10,478 nt of DNA from JAFGED01 sp964551295. GTDB taxonomy: Bacteria > Chloroflexota > Anaerolineae > B4-G1. Shown in pieces: positions 1 to 5,743 of the stretch; position 1 is the stretch's first letter, and the number at the start of each line of letters is the position of its first letter. Both the position numbers and the translations under genes were made by a program. The notes under the pieces were generated by a model. That model worked only from the letters and a program-made list of their open reading frames with translations, was not told the DNA's origin and did no database searches. The stretch is from NCBI GenBank assembly GCA_964551295.1, contig CAZKDJ010000148.1, positions 1 through 10,478 on the forward strand. Reading direction: 5' to 3'.

Positions 1-696
1 CTGACGGGCGGCATCTACTTTGGCGAGCGCGGGCGCAAGATGGTAGACGGCCCGGATGGGCAGCCTGTAGAGGCGGCCTACGACACCATGTTCTACTCCA
101 AGCCAGAGATCGAGCGTGTGGTGCGCGTGGCCTTTGAACTGGCCCGCAAGCGCGGACAAAAGTCCGGACGCAAGAAGGTCACCTCGGTGGAAAAGGCCAA
201 CGTGCTGGAGAACTCACGCCTGTGGCGCGAGACGGCCCTGGAGGTCGCCGAGCAGTATCCCGACGTCGAGTTCGACGCCATGTTCGTCGACATCGCCGCC
301 ATGCGGCTGGTACGCTACCCCGAGGTGTTCGACGTGGTCGTCACCGGCAACATGTTCGGCGACATCCTGACCGATGAGGCCTCAATGATCGCCGGGTCGA
401 TGGGCATGCTGCCCTCCGGCGCCATCGGTGCCACCCGGCCCGGCCTGTTCGAGCCGATCCACGGCTCGGCACCCAAGTACACGGGGATGAACGTGGTCAA
501 TCCCATCGCCACCATCCTCAGCGCCGCGATGCTACTGCGTTACTCGATGGATTTGGACGAGGAAGCGGACGCCATTGAAGCGGCGGTGCAAAAGGTGCTG
601 GAGGACGGCTTCCGCACACGGGACATCATGGAGGAAGGACTGACCCAGGTCGGCACCCGCGAGATGGGCGATCTGGTCGCCGAGAGGATCGCATAA
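1..696 (+). CDS. leuB: 3-isopropylmalate dehydrogenase (LeuB), C-terminal part, predicted NADP-type
   Basis: The reading frame enters at base 1 and ends with TAA at 694-696, giving about 231 residues. The N-terminal third lies outside the window. The family oxidises and decarboxylates 3-isopropylmalate in leucine synthesis in the cytosol. Visible family marks are the opening LTGGIYFG, the catalytic Tyr in YDTMFY (about residue 32 of the fragment), the catalytic Lys in VTSVEKANVL, the Mg-binding Asp residues in FVDIAAM and GDILTDEAS, and the NAD(P)-loop HGSAP. After HGSAP the sequence is KYTGMNVVNP. NAD-dependent LeuB normally has Asp-Ile and Ala here, and NADP-dependent isocitrate dehydrogenase has Lys-Tyr and Val. 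NADP use is therefore inferred. A strong terminator follows, then a second leuB. A homoisocitrate- or tartrate-type member of the family cannot be fully excluded without the N-terminus. Confidence 0.9.
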   Translation: MTGGIYFGERGRKMVDGPDGQPVEAAYDTMFYSKPEIERVVRVAFELARKRGQKSGRKKVTSVEKANVLENSRLWRETALEVAEQYPDVEFDAMFVDIAAMRLVRYPEVFDVVVTGNMFGDILTDEASMIAGSMGMLPSGAIGATRPGLFEPIHGSAPKYTGMNVVNPIATILSAAMLLRYSMDLDEEADAIEAAVQKVLEDGFRTRDIMEEGLTQVGTREMGDLVAERIA

Positions 697-719
697 GCAC
701 CCGGCGGAAACGCAAATCG

Positions 720-768
720 CCGCCCGGTGCGACGCACCTGATGGTGCGGGACGCCGGGCGGTTTTTAT
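720..768 (+). terminator. Intrinsic terminator between the two leuB genes
   Basis: The outer arms CCGCCCGG (720-727) and CCGGGCGG (754-761) are perfectly complementary. An inner stem GCACC/GGTGC (734-738 with 743-747) closes a TGAT loop. Five Ts follow at 762-766. This is a classic rho-independent terminator 23 bases after the first leuB stop. The second leuB starts only 14 bases after the T run, leaving no room for a separate promoter, so the hairpin may pass part of the transcription (attenuation or partial readthrough). Confidence 0.85.
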
Positions 769-781
769 AAGCGGGAGATGT

Positions 782-1864
782 ATGAAAGCGACAATCGCAA
801 CACTGCCCGGTGACGGTATTGGCGTGGAGGTCGTCGCCGAGGGGGTCAAGGTACTCCAGGCCGTGGCCGAAAAGTACGATCACCGATTCACGTTCGAGCA
901 TCACCTGATCGGCGCCTGCGCCATCGATGCCACAGGTACATCGCTGCCAGACGAAACCCTGGCCGCCTGCCAGCAGGCAGACGCCGTGCTCTTTGGCGCA
1001 GTCGGCGATCCCAGGTACGACGATCCTACAGCCCCCGTGCGCCCCGAGCACGGGCTGATGGCGCTGCGCAAGGCGCTCGAACTCTACGCCAACCTGCGCC
1101 CGGTACACGTCTACCCCGCCCTGATGGCGGTCTCCCCGCTGCGCGCGGAGCTGCTAGAAGGGGTGAACCTGGTCGTCGTGCGCGAACTGACCGGCGGCAT
1201 CTACTTTGGGCAGCGCCAGGAGGCCACCGAGCAGAACCTGACCGCACATGACACCATGGTCTATGACGCAAGCGAAGTGCGGCGCATCGCTCACCTGGCA
1301 TTCAAACTGGCCCGTCAGCGCGGACGGGCGTCCGGAGGGAACAAGGTCACCTCGGTTGACAAGGCCAACATCCTGGCCTCGTCCCGCCTGTGGCGGCGGA
1401 TCGTGACGGAGGTCGCCACAGGGTATCCCGACGTGACGTTCGAGACCCTGCTGGTGGACGCCGCGACGATGCATCTACTGCGCCGTCCGCGCGATTTCGA
1501 CGTCATCCTGACCACGAACCTGTTCGGTGACATCTTGAGCGACGAGGCCTCGATGCTGGCCGGGTCGATGGGGATGCTCCCCTCGGCTTCCCTGGGAGCG
1601 GGTGCCTTTGGCCTCTACGAGCCGATCCACGGCAGCGGGTACGATATCAGCGGAAAAGGCATCGCCAATCCGCTGGCGACGATTCTCAGCGCCGCGATGC
1701 TGCTCCGCCACTCGCTGGGACTGGGAGAAGAGGCGAAGGCCGTCGAGCAGGCTGTGGAAGCCGCTCTCGATCAGGGTTACCGCACGGCCGACATCGCCGG
1801 CCCGACGACCACCGCCGTGAGTACCGAACAGATGGGCAATGCGGTTGCCACGGCACTATCATAG
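782..1864 (+). CDS. leuB: 3-isopropylmalate dehydrogenase paralogue (LeuB2), NAD-type, complete
   Basis: This 360-residue protein has the normal family length. It catalyses or is predicted to catalyse NAD-linked oxidative decarboxylation of 3-isopropylmalate in leucine synthesis. Visible marks are the N-terminal LPGDGIG, the substrate segment EHGLMALRK (Arg96), NLRP (Arg106), RELTGGIYFG (Arg134), catalytic Tyr161 (TMVY), catalytic Lys194 (SVDKANIL), metal-binding Asp226, Asp250 and Asp254, and the cofactor loop HGSGYDISGKGIANP with Asp288, Ile289 and Ala295, the NAD-type set. The usual Ala-Pro of HGSAPDI is Gly-Tyr here. The ATG at 782 has GGGAG at 773-777 four bases upstream. It lies directly after a terminator that follows a first leuB, and its stop is six bases before a cupin gene, so these two probably form one transcript. 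The arginine set favours isopropylmalate, but a related malate-type substrate is possible. Confidence 0.92.
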   Translation: MKATIATLPGDGIGVEVVAEGVKVLQAVAEKYDHRFTFEHHLIGACAIDATGTSLPDETLAACQQADAVLFGAVGDPRYDDPTAPVRPEHGLMALRKALELYANLRPVHVYPALMAVSPLRAELLEGVNLVVVRELTGGIYFGQRQEATEQNLTAHDTMVYDASEVRRIAHLAFKLARQRGRASGGNKVTSVDKANILASSRLWRRIVTEVATGYPDVTFETLLVDAATMHLLRRPRDFDVILTTNLFGDILSDEASMLAGSMGMLPSASLGAGAFGLYEPIHGSGYDISGKGIANPLATILSAAMLLRHSLGLGEEAKAVEQAVEAALDQGYRTADIAGPTTTAVSTEQMGNAVATALS

Positions 1865-1870
1865 GAGACA

Positions 1871-2260
1871 ATGATGAACGTCCTGACAAAAGACGGTTCT
1901 TCAAGATACAAACGGGACAACATCACGTCCTACCTGCTGGTCTCGGCGCTCACGTGCGCCGCAGAGAACCTGGCGATAACGCTGGTCGAGATGGAACCCG
2001 GCGGCGTACAGCACATTCACAGCCACGAGCCGGAGCAGGTGTATTACATCCTGGAAGGTTCGGGGGTGATGACCGTCGACGGCGAACGCAGGCCGGTCAA
2101 AGCAGGCGACTGCATCTACTACCCTCCGTTCGCCAAACACGGCCTGGAGAACACCGGCGGGACCGTGCTGCGGTATCTCAGCGCCGCCTCGCCCTCTTTC
2201 TCCGCAGAGGAATGCGAGCGGCTGTGGCCACTGGCCAGCCTAGATGGGGAACCCTTGTGA
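1871..2260 (+). CDS. Small single-domain cupin protein
   Basis: This is a 129-residue cytosolic cupin. Motif 1 has His50 and His52 (HSHEPEQ, with Glu55/Gln56 as the probable third ligand) followed by YYILEGSG. Motif 2 is GDCIYYPPFAKHGLEN, with His90 as a ligand and Phe in place of the usual Gly. Together these predict a mononuclear metal site in a beta barrel. The ligand or reaction cannot be told from sequence, since such small cupins include sugar- or acid-isomerising enzymes and mere binding proteins. The ribosome site AGGAGA (1863-1868) overlaps the leuB2 stop, so the two are co-translated. The start could also be the second ATG at 1874. Context suggests a link to amino- or keto-acid metabolism, but this is inference. 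Its stop codon is embedded in the first heptamer of the regulator promoter. Confidence 0.85.
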   Translation: MMNVLTKDGSSRYKRDNITSYLLVSALTCAAENLAITLVEMEPGGVQHIHSHEPEQVYYILEGSGVMTVDGERRPVKAGDCIYYPPFAKHGLENTGGTVLRYLSAASPSFSAEECERLWPLASLDGEPL

Positions 2261-2330
2261 CAGGACTGTAACACGCTGTTTCAAACCTGCGACATCACAT
2301 CACACCTGTGCAACCCCCGCGTGCTATAAT
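2255..2330 (+). promoter_or_regulatory. PhoB-like direct-repeat promoter A (upstream of response regulator)
   Basis: Heptamers TTGTGAC (2255), CTGTAAC (2266), CTGTTTC (2276), CTGCGAC (2287) and GTGCAAC (2308) lie 11, 10, 11 and 21 bases apart. The slot near 2297 is degenerate (ACATCAC). A perfect -10 box TATAAT is at 2325-2330, ten bases after the last heptamer. Direct heptamers on one helical face, ending 10 bp before the -10, match the layout of Pho boxes bound by PhoB-class regulators. It drives the regulator-kinase pair, so autoregulation is inferred. The first heptamer overlaps the cupin stop codon. Confidence 0.75.
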
Positions 2331-2358
2331 CTGGGTGAACAAAATCAGTCGGCGACGC

Positions 2359-2387
2359 TTTACGACGCAAGCTTTTTGTGATATAGT
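2359..2387 (+). promoter_or_regulatory. Possible second, basal promoter for the two-component genes
   Basis: TTTACG (2359-2364) and TATAGT (2382-2387) are separated by 17 bases, the ideal sigma70-type spacing, and lie 36 bases before the regulator ATG. It could give activator-independent expression of the two-component pair. The -35 box is only a moderate match, so this is tentative. The regulator ribosome site AAGGAG is at 2413-2418. Confidence 0.4.
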
Positions 2388-2423
2388 GCGCCAGAAAAAA
2401 CGCCCACAGGTCAAGGAGACGAA

Positions 2424-3134
2424 ATGGGAACGCCCAAACTACTCTTGGTAGACGACGAGACCGCCATCACCGATAACCTGGCGCCCTTTTTGAAGCGATC
2501 AGGGTTCGACGTGACGACGGCCGCCGATGGCGAGGAGGCTCTGAAAAAAGTCGCTGGCTTCCAGCCCGAGATCATCATCCTCGACGTGATGATGCCCAAA
2601 CTAGACGGCCGGGAGGTGCTGCGTCGTCTGCGCAACGCGGGCAACTGGACACCCATTATCCTGCTCACCCAGGTCGGCGAGGCCACTGAGCGAGCGATGG
2701 CCCTGGAGGAAGGCGCCGATGACTATCTCAACAAACCCTTCGACCCACACGAGCTGACCGCCCGCATCCGCGCCGTCTTGCGTCGCGCCCGTCCCGGTAA
2801 GCCCCCCCTCGCCGCAGCACGACAACTCACCTGCGGCGATCTACGGCTCGACCGGCAGGCCCGCCGCGCCTGGATGGGGAAGCGCGAGTTGACGCTCACC
2901 CCCAAGGCGTTCGCGCTGCTGGAGTACGCCCTCACCCACCCCGACGAGGTCCTCACCCGCGAACGACTGCTGGACGCCGTCTGGGGCTGGGATTACCCCG
3001 TCGGCACCCGCGCGGTCGATACCCGCGTGGCCGAGCTACGGCGCGTATTGGACGACGATCCCAGCGATCCCTGCTACATCGAGACGGTGCCCGGGGTCGG
3101 CTATCGCTTCGCAGGCGTGGTTGAGAGCGCGTGA
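2424..3134 (+). CDS. OmpR/PhoB-family response regulator
   Basis: This 236-residue cytosolic transcription factor has a receiver domain at about residues 4-120 and a winged-helix DNA-binding domain at about 136-232. Receiver residues are all present: acidic Asp10-Asp11, phospho-acceptor Asp54 (in IILDVMMPKLDG), Thr82 and Lys104 (LNKPF). The output domain shows LTPKAFALLEYAL, the recognition-helix segment RAVDTRVAELRRVL (about 196-209) and the terminal hairpin ETVPGVGYRF. The ATG at 2424 has AAGGAG five bases upstream. The partner kinase starts on the last base of its stop codon. The upstream gap holds a PhoB-like heptamer array, repeated before three downstream lipoprotein units, so this protein is the natural candidate to bind all four. 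The signal it answers to is unknown, and PhoB itself is not claimed. Confidence 0.95.
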   Translation: MGTPKLLLVDDETAITDNLAPFLKRSGFDVTTAADGEEALKKVAGFQPEIIILDVMMPKLDGREVLRRLRNAGNWTPIILLTQVGEATERAMALEEGADDYLNKPFDPHELTARIRAVLRRARPGKPPLAAARQLTCGDLRLDRQARRAWMGKRELTLTPKAFALLEYALTHPDEVLTRERLLDAVWGWDYPVGTRAVDTRVAELRRVLDDDPSDPCYIETVPGVGYRFAGVVESA

Positions 3135-4099
3135 TGCGCAGGCACCGGCCCTGGCTCCTCGCCGTCCTCATCATCCCAGCTCCCGCCGCATTGGGTCTCG
3201 CGGTGTCGGTGATGTTGAGCCGCGCAATAGCGCCGGAGGACATGCAGAGCATTTACCTCCAAGCCGACGTAGCAGCGGTAGCTTGGATATGTGGCAGCCT
3301 TTTCTCCCTGTTATTGGCAGCGGTTTCCATAATATACATCTGGGAACGACGACGTGACAATGTCTGGCGCGCAGAGATCGCAAAAACCCAGAAACAAGCC
3401 GTAGAGCAGGCATCCGCGGCGGCCGCCGAGGATAGACGACGTTTCCTCCGCAGACTGGACCACGAACTAAAGAACCCCCTCACCGCCATCCGGGCTGGCC
3501 TGGCGAATCTGGCGGAGGCCCTTTCCCAAGACGTACAGCAGGAAACCCTGAACAGCGTCGAGACGCAAATCCTGCGCATCAGCCACCTGGTGGCCGACCT
3601 GCGTAAGCTTGCCGAGCTGGAAACCCGCCCTTTGGAGCGCATCCCTGTGAACATGACGGCGCTCTTGGAAGAAGCGGTCAACGTGATTCAAGACCTTCCG
3701 CAGGCAGCCGGCCGTCACATCACGCTAAGCGTGCCCCAGGCCCCATGGCCGCTTTCCCCCGCGGCTGGAGATTGGGATCTGCTTTTCCTTGCCGTCTACA
3801 ACTTGCTCGACAACGCCTGCAAGTTCACACAGGCAGGTGATACGATGGAGATACGCGCTTTCGAAGACGGCGCAATGGTCGTCATCGAAGTAGCCGACAC
3901 AGGCCCCGGCATCCCCGAAGAGGATATCCCCCACGTGTGGGAGGAGCTTTATCGAGGCAAGAGCGCGCGCAGCGTCGCCGGCAGCGGCCTAGGGCTAGCC
4001 CTGGTACGAGCCATCATCGAGCGCCACGGAGGACAGACCTCTGTACGCAGCCGCACCGGACAAGGCACCGTCTTCATCCTTCGTCTGCCAACAAGCTAG
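3134..4099 (+). CDS. Two-TM sensor histidine kinase with minimal extracytoplasmic loop
   Basis: This 321-residue inner-membrane kinase is the likely partner of the preceding regulator. Residues 7-28 and 47-70 are hydrophobic membrane segments. The loop between them is only about 18 residues, and no PAS or HAMP domain is evident. A charged, Ala/Gln-rich linker (about 71-103) that could form a coiled coil leads to the HisKA domain with phospho-acceptor His110 (LDHELKNPLTAIR). The HATPase domain has the N box (NLLDNACKF, Asn223/Asn227), G1 box (DTGPGIP, Asp255) and G2 box (GSGLGLAL, 283-290). The ATG at 3134 overlaps the regulator TGA by one base (TGATG); a GTG at 3131 is an alternative. With no sensor domain, the input is probably sensed in the membrane or through another protein. 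The substrate is unknown. Confidence 0.93.
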   Translation: MRRHRPWLLAVLIIPAPAALGLAVSVMLSRAIAPEDMQSIYLQADVAAVAWICGSLFSLLLAAVSIIYIWERRRDNVWRAEIAKTQKQAVEQASAAAAEDRRRFLRRLDHELKNPLTAIRAGLANLAEALSQDVQQETLNSVETQILRISHLVADLRKLAELETRPLERIPVNMTALLEEAVNVIQDLPQAAGRHITLSVPQAPWPLSPAAGDWDLLFLAVYNLLDNACKFTQAGDTMEIRAFEDGAMVVIEVADTGPGIPEEDIPHVWEELYRGKSARSVAGSGLGLALVRAIIERHGGQTSVRSRTGQGTVFILRLPTS

Positions 4100-4133
4100 A
4101 GCTTGCTCGGGTAGCCCCTGATGGCCACCTGTG

Positions 4134-4210
4134 ATGTCACAAGTCTGTAACACGCTGTTTCACTTCTGTAACATTCCAGCCAAAAGTCTGCAACGCGCCC
4201 ATGCTAAAAT
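4134..4210 (+). promoter_or_regulatory. PhoB-like direct-repeat promoter B (upstream of HEAT lipoprotein)
   Basis: Six heptamers occur: ATGTCAC (4134), CTGTAAC (4145), CTGTTTC (4155), CTGTAAC (4166), weak CAGCCAA (4177) and CTGCAAC (4188). Spacings are 11, 10, 11, 11 and 11. The -10 box TAAAAT is at 4205-4210, ten bases after the last heptamer. The segment CTGTAACACGCTGTTTCA is identical to that in promoter A. Predicted transcript start is near 4217. It probably drives the HEAT lipoprotein and the gene at 4804. Confidence 0.78.
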
Positions 4211-4265
4211 CGCATACGCCCGTAGGTCAAGGAGAAATAGATTATACAGGAAGAAAAGGAAGACA

Positions 4266-4748
4266 ATGAAAATCAAACGAACAACCTGGATCCTTTGCAC
4301 CATCCTGGCGATCTTTTTCACAGCGTGTGGCACGGTCGAGGTAAGGGTCCAAAACCCAACGCGCATCGACAGTACACCGCCACCGGCGACGACGAGAGTG
4401 ACAGCGGCAGAAACCGCAACCGCGACCGTCAAAGGCGATGCTGTGGAGAATGGAGATTTGGCGATTGGAGGCATCCCCGAGCTGATCCAGACGCTGGAAG
4501 ACGAAGACCCGGCCGCGCGCTACCACGCCGCCGTGGCGCTGAGGGATATCGGACCGGAGGCAGCCGAGGCCGTCCCCGCGCTGATCCAGGCGCTGGAGGA
4601 TATGGATTCGGGCGTGCGCACCGCCGTCGAGGCGCTGGGGAAGATCGGATCGGAGAAGGCCGTCCCCGCGCTGACCCGGGCGCTGGAGGATGTGGAAGCG
4701 GGTGTGCGCTATGTCGCCGCCGTGGCGCTGGGGGAGGTCGGGCAGTAG
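4266..4748 (+). CDS. Short HEAT-repeat lipoprotein
   Basis: I place the start at ATG 4266 (160 residues), preceded by AAGGAAG, although the frame is open further upstream. The N-terminus MKIKR plus a hydrophobic stretch and lipobox FTAC predicts a lipid-anchored exported protein with the acylated Cys at residue 21. A Thr/Pro/Ala-rich linker follows, then three HEAT-like repeats of about 30 residues (PELIQTLED..., VPALIQALED..., VPALTRALED..., each ending in an ALxxIG-like helix). Such repeats form alpha solenoids that bind proteins; the partner is unknown. It is short for a HEAT protein and stops right after repeat three. Sequence after the Cys (CGTVEVRVQNP) resembles that of the next lipoprotein (CGTVKIGLEHP), suggesting shared ancestry of the leaders. 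Promoter B lies upstream, with the leader including a leftover SD-like motif at 4224-4235. Confidence 0.85.
   Translation: MKIKRTTWILCTILAIFFTACGTVEVRVQNPTRIDSTPPPATTRVTAAETATATVKGDAVENGDLAIGGIPELIQTLEDEDPAARYHAAVALRDIGPEAAEAVPALIQALEDMDSGVRTAVEALGKIGSEKAVPALTRALEDVEAGVRYVAAVALGEVGQ
4470..4745 (+). repeat. Three in-frame HEAT repeats visible at DNA level
   Basis: Units start at 4470, 4569 and 4659 (33, 30 and about 29 codons). Units two and three share the segment GCCGTCCCCGCGCTGA and a following GCGCTGGAGGAT, pointing to fairly recent duplication. Unit two lacks one codon relative to unit three in the second helix (VRTAVEALG against VRYVAAVALG). Confidence 0.8.
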
Positions 4749-4803
4749 CGAGTTGACGTTATCTATCACAGATGGTGCATATATCTTTCCGATGGTGAAC
4801 CTG

Positions 4804-5631
4804 ATGCGTACAAACCAAATAGGCATCCTGCTCGCGGTACTACTCGTTTCCCTCGTCGCCTGCGGGACGGTAAAGATTGGGCTCGAACACCCACCTAGCC
4901 CAGATCTCCGAACCGATCTCACAGCAAGGGCACAGGCCACGGAGCACGCCCATCTGGAAACAGAAGTAGCAATGCTGGAAGCGACGCTCGGCATCACACC
5001 CGAGCCGACCGACATTACGGCCTCCTCCCCCTCTCCTATCGCCGGCGATGAACCCGGCGTCTTCTATCAGCCTATTCCCCTGGGCACCGTCGCCAACGCC
5101 CCGTCCGGCTTTGCATCCCCCCTCACAGGACAGCACACGCTGGGCGACATACCATTCGATCTCTCGGCGGAGATATTCAAGAGCCAAAGTTCGTCCCCAA
5201 CCGATGGAGATCTGCCCATCAGCGTCCTGTTCAGGGCAGACATCCCCCAGGCCTCCAAAGCACACCTGTTATTGAACACGGGCAACGGCCTTGCCCAATT
5301 CGAGGGCCAGATCGTCGGCCAGATCATCGCCTACTGCGGAGACACGTCAAGCTCCATCACCGATCTGCGATTGGGCCAAGACGTACGCGAGTGGCACTTG
5401 GCCCACAACGTCGTCTACACCGCCGAACGCCCTCAACAGGTGTGGACGGGCGCGTTAGCCGAGTACCCTCACCTGACCGGGCACATCGACCTGTTCAGCC
5501 TCGACCTGCCCGAAGCCTGCAAAAGCGGGAGCCTGACCGCGCTGGAGATCGCCGACACCTCGCTCGACACCGTCGGGTCCCTCGATCCGGCACTCAACCT
5601 CTTTGGCGTCACGATCGAATACCACCGGTGA
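4804..5631 (+). CDS. Lipoprotein with unrecognised Cys-pair C-terminal domain
   Basis: The frame is open from 4690, but I choose ATG 4804 (275 residues). It has GGTGA a few bases upstream and yields a clean lipoprotein signal, MRTNQ, a hydrophobic core and lipobox LVAC with Cys20. ATG 4792 is an alternative. Residues 30-65 are polar and could form a short helix or coiled coil, followed by a Pro/Ser/Thr linker. Residues about 85-275 form a compact domain that recurs at the C-terminus of the WD40 lipoprotein: shared marks are IPF.LS, FKSQ, HLLLNTGNG, a REWH segment, DLP and the ending SLDPALNLFG. Two Cys (178 and 239) are conserved with the same 61-residue spacing, so a disulfide is plausible outside the cell. 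I do not recognise the fold; a beta-rich binding domain is a guess. The gap to the HEAT gene is 55 bases with no convincing promoter, so it is probably co-transcribed from promoter B. Confidence 0.82.
   Translation: MRTNQIGILLAVLLVSLVACGTVKIGLEHPPSPDLRTDLTARAQATEHAHLETEVAMLEATLGITPEPTDITASSPSPIAGDEPGVFYQPIPLGTVANAPSGFASPLTGQHTLGDIPFDLSAEIFKSQSSSPTDGDLPISVLFRADIPQASKAHLLLNTGNGLAQFEGQIVGQIIAYCGDTSSSITDLRLGQDVREWHLAHNVVYTAERPQQVWTGALAEYPHLTGHIDLFSLDLPEACKSGSLTALEIADTSLDTVGSLDPALNLFGVTIEYHR
5057..5631 (+). repeat. Duplicated C-terminal domain module, copy 1
   Basis: This codes for the domain shared with 8098-8674. DNA similarity is high near the end (CTCAACCTCTTTGGCG occurs in both) and continues through the stop codon into the following heptamer promoter, with the first heptamer at the same place relative to the TGA. 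Confidence 0.75.
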
Positions 5632-5707
5632 CGTTACAGGATTGTAACACCCTGCTCCAGGACTGCCATACCACTGTCATACGTCCGTAACAGGCACTTG
5701 CTACAAT
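5631..5707 (+). promoter_or_regulatory. PhoB-like direct-repeat promoter C (upstream of WD40 lipoprotein)
   Basis: Heptamers are ACGTTAC (5631), TTGTAAC (5642), CTGCTCC (5652), CTGCCAT (5663), CTGTCAT (5674) and CCGTAAC (5685), with spacings 11, 10, 11, 11 and 11. The pair CTGCCAT-ACCA-CTGTCAT is nearly the classical Pho box (CTGTCAT repeated at 11 bp). The -10 box TACAAT is at 5702-5707, ten bases after the last heptamer. Predicted transcript start is near 5714, about 30 bases before the WD40 gene, whose SD-like GGGAGG is at 5729-5734. The first heptamer begins on the last base of the preceding stop codon. Confidence 0.8.
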
Positions 5708-5743
5708 TCAGGGCAAAATCATTGTCTTGGGAGGGACCAACCA

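Noticed and set aside
4092..4105. Inverted repeat CAAGCT-AG-AGCTTG at the kinase stop codon as a terminator
   Set aside because: The loop is only two bases and no T run follows, so it does not qualify as an intrinsic terminator.
4753..4785. TTGACG with CATATA/TATATC as a promoter for the gene at 4804
   Set aside because: The spacer is 19-21 bases and the -10 match is weak; no heptamer array is present. Co-transcription from promoter B is simpler.
4690..4803. Upstream extension of the 275-aa lipoprotein to ATG 4690
   Set aside because: It would overlap the HEAT gene by 59 bases, lacks a good ribosome site and would bury the lipoprotein signal peptide.
4242..5015. 257-codon open frame on the - strand
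   Set aside because: It mirrors the HEAT repeats (recurrent ILQRLDQRGDG-like text) and spans a clear gene boundary and lipoprotein start on the + strand.
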